Positions 51,021 through 59,770 of a stretch of DNA of 64,000 nt are shown in pieces (the stretch's first letter is position 1; each line of letters opens with the position of its first letter). The notes below the pieces were generated by a model that saw only the letters and a program-made list of their open reading frames with translations, did no database searches and was not told where the DNA came from. The translations under genes and the position numbers were made by a program. The DNA comes from Gracilimonas mengyeensis (GTDB lineage Bacteria; Bacteroidota; Rhodothermia; Balneolales; Balneolaceae): the NCBI RefSeq assembly GCF_900182705.1, contig NZ_FXTP01000010.1:1-64000 (forward strand). Reading direction: 5' to 3'.

Positions 51021-53012
51021 TTAGAGGGTGTATTTAACCCCGCCAAGCATCCAGCGGCCGGGCATGGGGGCGCCGAGAATCTCCTGGTACTGGGTATCGG
51101 TCACGTTTAATGCCTGAAAATACAACTGCAGTTTTGAACCAAAAGGTTTGTAGCCAATGCGCAGGTTGGTAAGGAAATACTGATCAGGCACTTCGGCATT
51201 GATCAATGCTGCCGCCTGTTCAGACCGTACGTTGAACGTAGACTGAGATTGCAGGGATACGCGTCCAGCTTTGAGAGATAAATCCAAACTTGCCTGATGC
51301 GAAGGATGATTGGCGATATACCGTGAAACGGTGTTCTCATCGCTGGTGGTTTTGATATAGGTATAGCCGGCTTCGGTTTTAAGGCTGCTGCGGCTGCTGA
51401 TGCGTGCCCGGTGTATAGAAGCAAACTCCACCCCGATTACATCCGTTTCCGAGATATTGGAAGCATAAAAGTACTCCTCATTTTCCTGGAGATTGTCGGC
51501 ATTATCAATGTTGTTGGAATTGGTTGGTACGTAATCAATCAGGTTCTCGGAGCTTCTGTAAAATACAGTGGGTGATAGTCTCAGGTTATCCGAGGCAGCC
51601 CAATCAAATCCAAAATCAATGGTTGTGGACTTCTCTGGCACCAAATCAGGGTTACCGATATTACGTCCGGGCGTTAAATTAGGGAGCTGGTGTGAGATAT
51701 AGCGCTCGGTGAAGTCGCCTTCGCGGATGGCCCGTCCGGCAGACCCTCTTAGAATAACCTGACCGGCATCAAAAGAAGCACTGATCTGTGGCAATACCGA
51801 CAAATCAGAAACCGGATTAAACTGAAAGCGCAGGCTGGTAGTCACACTCAAACCAAAGTTATACTTCATGGTGTTGATAGCATACAGGCCGCCGGAAAGG
51901 TTGTCATGATTTCCACGGTCGGTACTTTCAATCGATTTGTTGAGCATCTGGGCGCCCACCATAAAGCGTAACTGAGACAGGGAGCCGAGAGACTCGGTAT
52001 TCACGTTGTATTGATGAGAGCCATTCACAAAAAACTGTCCCGTTTGATGGATGTTAGCGGGTGAAATCGCTGGGTTAAAATCAAAAATGTCTTCAACATC
52101 CCGGTACGAAACGTTAAACTCGGAGCGATGACGTCCTTCTTCAAAAGTTAGAGCAGACAAAGCCCATTTGCTGTTGATTTCCTCAGTGGATGCATCATAA
52201 ATACTGCGTGTATAAAAATAGCGTGCACTAAAATCACGGCTCTCAATGCCTGAGCGTACGTACCACGACCAGTTATCATTCCATCGTACTGAAAAAGCAG
52301 CCGATGCATTCATCATATCAAAGTAGTTATTGTAGTCTGGATTCTCTGAAACCCCTTCACTAAAAGCAGGATTTGTAAGTTCCTCTCCATCCGATTGAGC
52401 GGTGCGAACAGAAGTGCTGAACCGCCAGTTCTTTTTAGACACACCGGCAGTAGCATCAAAAATTTGCAGGCTGTGCTGGCCAACCGAAGCATCTACTTCA
52501 GTACGGGCTTGCAGTTTTTCCGGTCCCTCAATCTCACGGCGCATGTAACTTTTAGTTTTGATGTGCACCACGCCACCTACGGCATCCGCTCCAAAGGAAG
52601 TGCTGGCCGGGCCGCGAATCAGCTCAATCTGCGCAATTTCGGAAAGAGCAACCGGAATATTCGTGTTAAAGTGCGCTGTCAGCGGGTCATTAAGGGGAAC
52701 ATTATCCAATAAAAACAGAACCTGAGAAAAAGTACTGCCCCGAACGCCTACATCAGCCTGCATGCCAAAACCTTGCCGCGCATTGATGTTAATACCTGGT
52801 AAACTGCGAAGTAAATCATCGACCGATTGTACCGGCATTTCCCGGATATCATCTACGGTGATGACGGAAACATTTTTCCCGCTTTCAGAAATAGCAGTGG
52901 TTATGCGGGAAGCGGTGACGGCGATGGAATCCAATTCTGCTTTAAGTTGTGCCTGGGCGTGATTCCAGCTAAGCGTAGAAAAAATGATGAATAGCGGTAA
53001 TAGATATTTCAT
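51021..53012 (-). CDS. TonB-dependent outer-membrane receptor (BtuB/CirA type)
   Basis: I start at ATG 53012 (MKYLLPLFIIFSTLSWNHAQ), which gives a proper signal peptide; the track start at 53060 adds 16 unlikely residues. A TonB-box-like DSIAVTASRI begins the mature protein, followed by a plug (PVQSVDDLLRSLPGININAR, VRGSTFSQVLFLLDNVPLND, IELIRGPASTSFGADAVGGVVHI). A 22-strand-type barrel ends YQEILGAPMPGRWMLGGVKYTL. The aromatic C-terminal residue fits outer-membrane assembly. The ligand (cobalamin, siderophore or other) cannot be decided, and no cobalamin riboswitch is visible upstream. Confidence 0.92.
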   Translation of the reverse strand: MKYLLPLFIIFSTLSWNHAQAQLKAELDSIAVTASRITTAISESGKNVSVITVDDIREMPVQSVDDLLRSLPGININARQGFGMQADVGVRGSTFSQVLFLLDNVPLNDPLTAHFNTNIPVALSEIAQIELIRGPASTSFGADAVGGVVHIKTKSYMRREIEGPEKLQARTEVDASVGQHSLQIFDATAGVSKKNWRFSTSVRTAQSDGEELTNPAFSEGVSENPDYNNYFDMMNASAAFSVRWNDNWSWYVRSGIESRDFSARYFYTRSIYDASTEEINSKWALSALTFEEGRHRSEFNVSYRDVEDIFDFNPAISPANIHQTGQFFVNGSHQYNVNTESLGSLSQLRFMVGAQMLNKSIESTDRGNHDNLSGGLYAINTMKYNFGLSVTTSLRFQFNPVSDLSVLPQISASFDAGQVILRGSAGRAIREGDFTERYISHQLPNLTPGRNIGNPDLVPEKSTTIDFGFDWAASDNLRLSPTVFYRSSENLIDYVPTNSNNIDNADNLQENEEYFYASNISETDVIGVEFASIHRARISSRSSLKTEAGYTYIKTTSDENTVSRYIANHPSHQASLDLSLKAGRVSLQSQSTFNVRSEQAAALINAEVPDQYFLTNLRIGYKPFGSKLQLYFQALNVTDTQYQEILGAPMPGRWMLGGVKYTL

Positions 53013-53138
53013 AAATATTGGTTGGTTCAAATCATTTCCGTGGAAAGATAAGGGAAGCATGAAGGCGAATCGAATCTATTTTGAGGGAAATGTTTGGAAG
53101 CTTGTTTGGTTTAGAAAGATAGGGAGGTCTTGGGACGA

Positions 53139-53200
53139 ACACCCTCCGCCGGTTTTTGAAAAATCAAAAACCGGGCACCTCCCCCAAGGGAGGACTTCTC
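53139..53200 (+). repeat. Dispersed repeat R3, copy 2
   Basis: ACACCCTCCGCCGGTTTTTG, AAAAATCAAAAACCGG and GCACCTCCCCCAAGGGAGGA: a palindromic centre between two conserved ends. It matches 13448-13507 and the inverse of 29855-29935. Confidence 0.85.
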
Positions 53201-53261
53201 TGCGCTTTAATTCAATAAAGTAGCTTAGTATAGTTTCTTGTCATTAACACTGTCGCTGAGA

Positions 53262-53312
53262 AGACTCTCCTTGAGTAGAGTACGGCTTTAGCCGGGAGAG
53301 GTGTTGGCACCA
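53262..53312 (+). repeat. Dispersed repeat R2, copy 2
   Basis: GACTCTCCTTGAGTAGAGTA, CGGCTTTAGCCGGGAGAGGT and GTTGGCACC differ from 13354-13404 and 59638-59688 at only a few bases. Confidence 0.85.
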
Positions 53313-53411
53313 AAGCTTTGATTGTTCTAACTTGGCCCTTCTCCCGGGCTTTTACTTTAGTTTAACCACAGAACAACTCAATTCAATCCCCGAAAATTGA
53401 TATCTTCTATT

Positions 53412-54197
53412 ATGAAATTACCCATCTATCAAGCCGACGCATTTACGAACCAATTATTTAAAGGGAATCCTGCAGCCGTAGTGCCGCTGGAAGAATGGCT
53501 TTCAGACGAAGCAATGCAGCACATTGCTGCCGAAAACAACCTCTCTGAAACCGCCTTTTTTGTGAAGGAGGGGGAGAGCTATCGTTTGCGATGGTTCACG
53601 CCCGTAACTGAAGTGGATTTATGCGGACATGCCACCCTTGCTACCGCTCATATCCTCTTTGAAGAACTAGGCTATGATCAGGAAGAAATCGTCTTCAAAA
53701 CCAAAAGCGGATTACTGACAGTACAACGCGAAGGCAATTTACTGATGATGGATTTTCCCGCTGATGATATGCCCCAGGTTAAACCTCCATCCGTACTTTT
53801 TAAGGCATTAGGGATCGAGCCGGTGCCCGAGGTGTATAGAACCGATGACTACATGGTGGTGTTGGAATCAGAAGTGGCTGTGGCTGGTTTAAGCCCCGAT
53901 TTTAGAATGCTGAACGAAGTAGAAGCGCGGGGAATCATTGTAACAGCTCCCGGCGATGCAGTAGATTTTGTCTCCCGTTTTTTTGCCCCTCAGTCTGGAA
54001 TCGATGAAGATCCTGTAACGGGTTCAGCTCATACCAAAACTACCCCTTATTGGAGTAAGAAACTGAGTAAAGAGGTATTAACAGCCCGGCAAATTTCACC
54101 TCGCTCCGGTGAACTTACTTGCAGAATGAAAGGTGATCGTGTTGAGATATTGGGACAGGCTGTTACGTATCTGAAAGGGGAGATTACGATTGCTTGA
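53412..54197 (+). CDS. PhzF-family isomerase
   Basis: A 261-residue enzyme of the diaminopimelate-epimerase fold (two pseudo-symmetric domains). The catalytic Glu is in ENNLSETAFF, and DLCGHATLATAHI and GIDEDPVTGSAHT are the family motifs. Start is ATG at 53412 rather than TTG at 53397. PhzF isomerises a dihydroxyanthranilate in phenazine synthesis, but most homologues, as here without other phz genes, act on unknown metabolites. The stop overlaps the start of the TauE/SafE gene. Confidence 0.9.
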   Translation: MKLPIYQADAFTNQLFKGNPAAVVPLEEWLSDEAMQHIAAENNLSETAFFVKEGESYRLRWFTPVTEVDLCGHATLATAHILFEELGYDQEEIVFKTKSGLLTVQREGNLLMMDFPADDMPQVKPPSVLFKALGIEPVPEVYRTDDYMVVLESEVAVAGLSPDFRMLNEVEARGIIVTAPGDAVDFVSRFFAPQSGIDEDPVTGSAHTKTTPYWSKKLSKEVLTARQISPRSGELTCRMKGDRVEILGQAVTYLKGEITIA

Positions 54198-55002
54198 GCT
54201 ATTTTTATTGCTGTTACTCGGTCTGTTTGCCGGGGTTTTAGCTGGGTTATTAGGCATTGGTGGAGGTATCATTTTTACTCCTGTACTGTTTTTTCTGTTT
54301 GAAGGGGCAGGGGTAGAAAATCCGGTGATTTGGACCATTGCTTCGGGTTTGTTTTGCACTTTTGTGGCAGCATCAGGGAGTTTGGTACGGCAGTATGTTC
54401 AAAAGAATGTATTCTGGAAGGAGGGATTAATACTAGGCCTCATGGGGGCTATCGGGATATCTGTGGGCAAACTCGTTGTGACTTCCTCTTATTACAGCCG
54501 GAAGGAATTTGTAATATTCTTTTCTGCCATTCTGTTATATGCAGCGTACATGATGTTTGGCCGTGGTAAGGATAAAAGTGATGAATACGACCGCAAGTTT
54601 CAGCCCATGAAACTCAAACAATCTTTTGTAACGGGCGGTATTGGTGGATTTGTGGCTGCCCTTGCCGGTGTGGGTGGAGGGGGAGTTATGGTTCCAATCA
54701 TGAATCTTTTTTACAAGCAGCCTTTCCGGAAGGCCGTTAGTGTCTCACACCTTGCTATGATTATTATGGTTACCTCTGGCTGGGTACAACTGGCTATCGA
54801 ACCTGGTGCCGTGTCAGGATTAACCGGGTACAGCATTGGCTTTGTAGATTTCGGAGCCGCTCTTCCGCTGTCCTTAGGTGGTTTGATTGGAGGTTTTGGA
54901 GGGGCTTTCCTGAATCATAAGATCAAAAGAAAATACCTGCAGTGGGGCTTTGCTATTATGGCTATCGCCATGGCAGCCCGATTGCTGTGGTCAATACTAT
55001 GA
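54190..55002 (+). CDS. TSUP/TauE-SafE family membrane transporter
   Basis: A 270-residue inner-membrane protein with about eight helices in two similar halves; both halves carry the family glycine block (LAGLLGIGGGIIFTPVLFF, then LAGVGGGGVMVPIMNLF). The start TTG at 54190 overlaps the end of the phzF-like gene by eight bases; no earlier ATG exists. Members export sulfite, sulfonates or other organic acids. The substrate is not readable; the overlap suggests a shared job with the PhzF-like protein. Confidence 0.88.
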   Translation: MLELFLLLLLGLFAGVLAGLLGIGGGIIFTPVLFFLFEGAGVENPVIWTIASGLFCTFVAASGSLVRQYVQKNVFWKEGLILGLMGAIGISVGKLVVTSSYYSRKEFVIFFSAILLYAAYMMFGRGKDKSDEYDRKFQPMKLKQSFVTGGIGGFVAALAGVGGGGVMVPIMNLFYKQPFRKAVSVSHLAMIIMVTSGWVQLAIEPGAVSGLTGYSIGFVDFGAALPLSLGGLIGGFGGAFLNHKIKRKYLQWGFAIMAIAMAARLLWSIL

Positions 55003-55029
55003 GCTTAGCTCATTCTATACTTAGGCATC

Positions 55030-55057
55030 AGTAAGGGTGCGTTGCAATGCGCCTTAC
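55030..55057. repeat. Palindrome R5, copy 2 (convergent gene end)
   Basis: AGTAAGGGTGCGTTGCAATG then CGCCTTACT recurs from 25924-25953, in the same kind of place, between a plus gene end (TauE/SafE) and a minus gene end (esterase). Confidence 0.75.
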
Positions 55058-55068
55058 TGATAAAAGTC

Positions 55069-56499
55069 TCATTTCTTTCCATACAAAAAACGCAACATAT
55101 TGGGAAATCGCTCGGCCCAGGCTCTTTCGTTATGAGCGGCGTTTTCGGCTTCCATATAGTTCAGGTTTTGATCATCCCAACCGGTATCCCGTAGCGCATC
55201 CCTTAAAGCCCGGGTATGTTCAGTCATTTGCCATCCCTCTGCGGTGCCTATGTCCAGCCAAATTTTTTGTCCGGTGGGTTGATCAAGCTGTTCCACTTGT
55301 CGCAGGATCCACAGGTTATCCCACCATACCGAAGGAGATACCACCAAAAGTTGCCCGAATACATCCGGATGTTGCAGTCCCAGATGCAGGGTAATGAGTC
55401 CGCCCAGGGAAGAACCTCCTAATGCGGTAAACTCTTTTTCAGGCTTTGTGCGTAGGTTCTGATCCACAAAGGGTTTCACTTCCTGCAGGATGAAATCGCC
55501 GTACACATTGCCCTTCACCCCCATGGAAGGTTTTTTTGCAACAATAGTTTGGACTGGTGAGTCAGGAGTTCCAGAGAACCGGAAAGTGATGCCTGCTTGC
55601 GGTTGATAGTACACCGAATCCGATTCGTGTATAAGATGCTGCCATTCTGTTCCGCCAGGGATCCATGTCATGAGAGTATCATTGCGGGAGGAAAAACGAA
55701 GGGTATCCCCTGAACCTGTTAGAAAAGTACCGGTGTAACCAGAAAGTTTACCAGCCTCAACTGGAGCAGAAATTCTGGACAATTCATGTTTCCAATGCTG
55801 ACGAGTAGGGGTGTATTCGTCAAAACGGTCGGTGGTATTGGCAATGCCCACGATGATAACAGGTTCAATCTGGCCATTATTGATCAGGGTTTCAGCAGCT
55901 TCATCTACCTGCCACTCTTGACCGGCTGCAGAGGCATCAAAAGCATTTTGTCCGTCATGCATATACAGTACCGGGTAACGTCGGTTGCTATCCTGATATC
56001 CCGGAGGCAGGTAAATATAGAGATCCCGATTCTTCAGATGTTTGCTTGGAAAGTCCCGGAAGATTTCTACCTGCCCGGTCAAGGTAGAAACAGGTTCAGG
56101 AGCTTGATCTTGCCAGCTTAAGGAGAGTTCATTGGGCTTATTCTTGTATAAGACAACGGTGTGATTTCGTCCGTTTTGCCAGCCATCTTCCGGGTTATTC
56201 GTACCATCCACCTTGATCTTTAGGGCCACCAACAAGCTGTCGGTTTGAAAAGAAAAGGGAACCTGAACAGTATAAATTCCGTCGCCATCCATATCTGATG
56301 CCTCAAAGGTGGTGCCCCAGCTCAAAGGCGGCTGATCACCTCTCAATCCTACCAGCTCGGAACCCGTATCAAGCCATCCAGCCTCAACAGGTCTCCTAAG
56401 ATCCAGTTCAGCATACAAAGTATCGGCTGTTTGAGAGAAGGAAATACCGGGAGCCATCGTGCAAAAGCAGAGGACCAAAGAAGATATAAGCTTGTTCAT
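55069..56499 (-). CDS. Secreted alpha/beta-hydrolase esterase with N-terminal CBM-like domain
   Basis: I start at ATG 56499 (MNKLISSLVLCFCTMAPGIS), a signal peptide, instead of 56589. Residues of about 25-120 form a beta-domain (AELDLRRPVEAGWLDTGSEL, GDGIYTVQVPF) that resembles a starch-binding-type CBM. The catalytic part starts at LTGQVEIFRDFPSKHL and is of the enterochelin/feruloyl esterase (D) group: HDGQNAFD, the nucleophile Ser in GGSSLGGLITLHLG and the terminal His in NAAHNERAWAERFP. An insert of about 70 residues lies between HWKHEL and KGNVYGDF. Ester substrate unknown. Confidence 0.86.
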   Translation of the reverse strand: MNKLISSLVLCFCTMAPGISFSQTADTLYAELDLRRPVEAGWLDTGSELVGLRGDQPPLSWGTTFEASDMDGDGIYTVQVPFSFQTDSLLVALKIKVDGTNNPEDGWQNGRNHTVVLYKNKPNELSLSWQDQAPEPVSTLTGQVEIFRDFPSKHLKNRDLYIYLPPGYQDSNRRYPVLYMHDGQNAFDASAAGQEWQVDEAAETLINNGQIEPVIIVGIANTTDRFDEYTPTRQHWKHELSRISAPVEAGKLSGYTGTFLTGSGDTLRFSSRNDTLMTWIPGGTEWQHLIHESDSVYYQPQAGITFRFSGTPDSPVQTIVAKKPSMGVKGNVYGDFILQEVKPFVDQNLRTKPEKEFTALGGSSLGGLITLHLGLQHPDVFGQLLVVSPSVWWDNLWILRQVEQLDQPTGQKIWLDIGTAEGWQMTEHTRALRDALRDTGWDDQNLNYMEAENAAHNERAWAERFPNMLRFLYGKK

Positions 56500-56657
56500 A
56501 TGGAATGATTTATTAAGGATCGCTGAAGGTAGTAAAATATTCTGAATAGGAGGCCCAACAATTAAAAACCAGTAAGGACGGCAATACACCCTAACTGGCT
56601 TGGATCATTGATCGATGAATCATCCGTGAAATCCTCCAATCCACTTAACCCACGATC

Positions 56658-56693
56658 AAAAAAAGAAGAAGCCCCGATCAGGAGGCTTCTTCT
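56658..56693 (-). terminator. Terminator of the ftsZ transcript
   Basis: AGAAGAAGCC and GGCTTCTTCT make a 10-pair stem, and the A run at 56658-56664 is a U tract on minus. It is about 110 bp after the ftsZ stop. Confidence 0.82.
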
Positions 56694-56802
56694 GTTGTTA
56701 GCAATCTATAGCTTTTGTGAAGCTATAATCCAGTAAACTCAGTGCTTCCCGGAGATACCAATCCCATGGGTTCGTCCGGGAAACCGATATAATGATTGAC
56801 GA

Positions 56803-58134
56803 TTAGTCCATAATCTTCCGAAGAAAAGCCGGTTGGTCCGTGTCATCTTTACGAATGCGTTCGGTGCGGCTTTGGAAAGGAGCGATATTGTCTTTGGCGT
56901 CATTATCCTGATGATCTTCCTCTTCAGGAACCTCAATGTTCTCTTGCTGCTTGCGAACATTTAAGTCGCGGCGCAAATAAGAGGGGGTATCCAGCTTCTT
57001 GAGGTTGTTTTCGCCTTTGTAATAATCGCCGGTATTTCGGGAAAATTTATTGGGGACTTTAGAGTCGTTTTTACTTTGCTGCATATTAGCCTGAGCATTT
57101 TCGGCCGCTTTGTTAAGCGATTCCTTCTCTTTGCCAGCCTCTTTCGCAGCTTTTTTCTCTTCAGCCAGATCAAAACCGGTAGCAATAACCGTTACACGGA
57201 TTTCATCGCCGAAGGTCTCATCGAGCACTGTACCGAGAATAATTTCAGCATTCTCACCAGCCTCTTCATGAATAATGTTGGTAGCCGTAGTGGTTTCGCG
57301 CATCCCCAGGTTAGAACCAGCCGAAATGTTGACCAATACGTTGCGGGCTCCGCGAATACTGACGCCATCTAATAACGGTGAGTTGATGGCAGCACGTGCA
57401 GCTTTCTCGGCACGGTCCTGTCCGTCTGCGGTAGAAGAACCCATAATGGCAGCTCCTCCGTCACTCATGGTTGTGCGTACGTCGGCAAAGTCAAGGTTGA
57501 TAAGACCAGGCATCAGGATTAAGTCGCTGATACCGCGGGTTGCGTTGTAAAGCACCTCGTTACCCATCGCGAAAGCTTCCATCAGAGAAGTATTCTCATC
57601 GGCAATATCAAGCAGACGCTCGTTTGGAATTACTATAACAGTATCGCAATTTTTCTTAAGCTCGTTGATCCCTTCCTGCGCATAACGCATGCGGATTTTA
57701 CCTTCCGCCATGAAAGGGGTGGTTACGATACCCACGGTCAATATGCCGCGACGCTTGGCAATGCCGGCAACTACGGGTGCCCCTCCGGTTCCGGTTCCAC
57801 CGCCCATGCCTGCCGTCACAAATATCATGTCAGCATTTTCGATGGACTCTTCAATTTCGTGCCGGTTTTCCTCCACGGCCTCACGACCAATTTCGGGTCG
57901 GGCACCGGCTCCAAGTCCATTGGTAAGCGCCGAGCCTACCTGGATCTTAATATCCGCCATGCTGTTTTTGAGAGCCTGTGCATCCGTGTTCAGCGCAATG
58001 TACTCTACGCTGTCGAGGCCCATATTAATCATATTATTTACGGCATTACCGCCGCCACCGCCTACGCCAATGACTTTAATTTTAGCGTTTTCCTGGCTCT
58101 GTTCGTCAAAAAAGAAACGTGAATTGTTAGCCAT
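56803..58134 (-). CDS. ftsZ: Cell-division protein FtsZ
   Basis: The tubulin-like GTPase that forms the Z ring. Nucleotide motifs are GVGGGGGNAVNNM near the start and the tubulin signature GGGTGTGGAPVVA. The T7 catalytic loop (NLDFADVRTTMSD) is intact. After the core (about 320 residues) is a 100-residue charged linker, then the C-terminal interaction peptide DQPAFLRKIMD. The start has AGGAGTT seven bases upstream. The 443 residues reflect a long linker typical of this phylum. Last gene of the division cluster. Confidence 0.97.
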   Translation of the reverse strand: MANNSRFFFDEQSQENAKIKVIGVGGGGGNAVNNMINMGLDSVEYIALNTDAQALKNSMADIKIQVGSALTNGLGAGARPEIGREAVEENRHEIEESIENADMIFVTAGMGGGTGTGGAPVVAGIAKRRGILTVGIVTTPFMAEGKIRMRYAQEGINELKKNCDTVIVIPNERLLDIADENTSLMEAFAMGNEVLYNATRGISDLILMPGLINLDFADVRTTMSDGGAAIMGSSTADGQDRAEKAARAAINSPLLDGVSIRGARNVLVNISAGSNLGMRETTTATNIIHEEAGENAEIILGTVLDETFGDEIRVTVIATGFDLAEEKKAAKEAGKEKESLNKAAENAQANMQQSKNDSKVPNKFSRNTGDYYKGENNLKKLDTPSYLRRDLNVRKQQENIEVPEEEDHQDNDAKDNIAPFQSRTERIRKDDTDQPAFLRKIMD

Positions 58135-58283
58135 GATAACTCCTGTTTTGTGTGTTGTTTACTGGATTATTTTTATTTGTAGATGATTGCTTATCAAATC
58201 TATATCCGTTGATGTGGAAGCTTAAAGCCTGCCAAATGCATCAAACGGTTCTGATACGTTGTCTTTGATTGCTTTTTTTTAGT

Positions 58284-59543
58284 TCAAAGTTCTTTAAACC
58301 AACTCTTCATGCGGTCCGTGATTTTCTGCATCACCTGTTCCACGTTGGTTCCTTGGGAAGATGAGGGTATCATCGTTTGGTTATTGGCGGTGCCTGAGCG
58401 AAGTGCATGCATCACCAAACCTACGCCGGTAGCGTAAATGGGACTGTTCACTTCCTCCTTTAAACCGCCTGTGATGCCCAGTGGAATTCCCACTTTGGCA
58501 TCGAGTCCTAAAATTTCGTTGGCCAGCGGACAGATGTTCTTTATCAATGATCCGCCGCCGGTAATGACTACACCCGCACTCAGAGAGTCGGCATAGCCGC
58601 TTCGTTTAATTTCAATGCCCACAATCTCAAGGATCTCTTCCATGCGGGCCTGTACAATTTTTGCTAAAATGCTTTTGGTGATTTCTTTTGGGGGACGTCC
58701 TGCGATGCCGGGCACCGTAATGGTTTCATCTTCTTCAATAAGATCGGCATAGCTTTCGCCATGTTTACGTTTCAGGGTTTCAGCCTGGTCATCAAGTACG
58801 CTGAGGCCTAAGCGGATATCGTCCGTTACCTTCTGTCCGGCAATAGCTACTACCGCCGTATGACGGATGGTGTTATCCTGAAAGATGGCCATATCGGTAG
58901 TTCCACCGCCGATATCCACCAGCACTACACCGGCTTCTTTTTCTTCTTCATCAAGTACAGCGTAGGAAGAGGCGAGAGGTTCCAGGATCAAATCAGCCAC
59001 CTGGTAACCGGCGCGTTCTACACAGCGGTACATGTTTTTAGCCGCAGAAACCAGACCGGTGATGATGTGTACTTCAGCTTCCATGCGCATGCCACTCATT
59101 CCAACGGGGTCACTGATGCCATCCTGTCCATCCACTACAAATTCCTGTGGAATCACGTGCAGGATCTGTTGATCGGTAGGAAGCATGATACGCTGGCAAT
59201 CTTCAAGCAGGCGTTCCACATCTTTTGCTGTGATCTCGTTATCACGGTTATTTATGGTGATAACACCTTTACTTCGCATGCTGCGGATGTGGTCTCCGGC
59301 AATTCCAACATTTACGGAATTAACCTGGATGCCCGAGGCCAGTTCAGCCTGTGCGATAGCATCTTTGATGGCGTTCACGGTTTTGTCAATATTCACTACA
59401 ACGCCACGGTTCAGCCCGTCACTCTGGGCTTTACCAACGCCAAGAATATTAATGCGTTCCTGTTCATCAATTGAAGCTACAATTGCGCAAATTTTTGTGG
59501 TCCCTATATCCAGACCAACCATTATGTTTTCATGTTCTTCCAT
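58284..59543 (-). CDS. ftsA: Cell-division protein FtsA
   Basis: An actin-like ATPase that anchors FtsZ to the membrane. Phosphate-1 is VGLDIGTTKICAIVAS, the 1C domain is present (NVGIAGDHIRSM), phosphate-2 is VVLVDIGGGTTDMAIF and adenosine is TGGGSLIKNI. The C-terminal RMKSWFKEL is the amphipathic membrane helix. The 419 residues are complete. It is separated from ftsQ by 227 bp that hold an R2 repeat and from ftsZ by 149 bp. Confidence 0.96.
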   Translation of the reverse strand: MEEHENIMVGLDIGTTKICAIVASIDEQERINILGVGKAQSDGLNRGVVVNIDKTVNAIKDAIAQAELASGIQVNSVNVGIAGDHIRSMRSKGVITINNRDNEITAKDVERLLEDCQRIMLPTDQQILHVIPQEFVVDGQDGISDPVGMSGMRMEAEVHIITGLVSAAKNMYRCVERAGYQVADLILEPLASSYAVLDEEEKEAGVVLVDIGGGTTDMAIFQDNTIRHTAVVAIAGQKVTDDIRLGLSVLDDQAETLKRKHGESYADLIEEDETITVPGIAGRPPKEITKSILAKIVQARMEEILEIVGIEIKRSGYADSLSAGVVITGGGSLIKNICPLANEILGLDAKVGIPLGITGGLKEEVNSPIYATGVGLVMHALRSGTANNQTMIPSSSQGTNVEQVMQKITDRMKSWFKEL

Positions 59544-59637
59544 GTCGATCCGCTGTGTTTTGTTGATTGCTAAAGTATTTTTTTGATGCTGTCAGTAAAA
59601 ATCCCGTATCCAAGATTGCTTTCCATCTGGCAATGAA

Positions 59638-59688
59638 GTCTCTCCTTGAGGAGAGTACGGCTTTAGCCTGGAGAGGTGTTGGAGCCAA
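59638..59688 (+). repeat. Dispersed repeat R2, copy 3 (inside the division cluster)
   Basis: GTCTCTCCTTGAGGAGAGTA, CGGCTTTAGCCTGGAGAGGT and GTTGGAGCC match the copies at 13354 and 53262. It sits between ftsA and ftsQ in the dcw cluster, where most genomes have a few bases. Confidence 0.9.
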
Positions 59689-59770
59689 AGCATCTAAGTT
59701 ATTTGCAAAGAAAATCCCTGCTTCGTGCCCAAGGGGCGCATCAAACTTCAAGGCCGCTATGTAATCCAAA

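Larger units (their letters stand above)
53013..53411. other. Regulatory and repeat region upstream of the TonB receptor and phzF-like gene
   Basis: About 400 bp with no supported gene. It holds an R3 copy (53139-53200) and an R2 copy (53262-53312). The rest, nearest each start codon, must carry the divergent promoters; no clear motif is visible. Confidence 0.6.

Noticed and set aside
53013-53138. Possible cobalamin riboswitch for the TonB receptor
   Set aside because: I could not find the B12-box-like conserved segments; the only structures are R2/R3 repeats further upstream.
56739-56960. 73-codon minus frame overlapping the 3' end of ftsZ
   Set aside because: It is a shadow of ftsZ in another frame, with no independent support.
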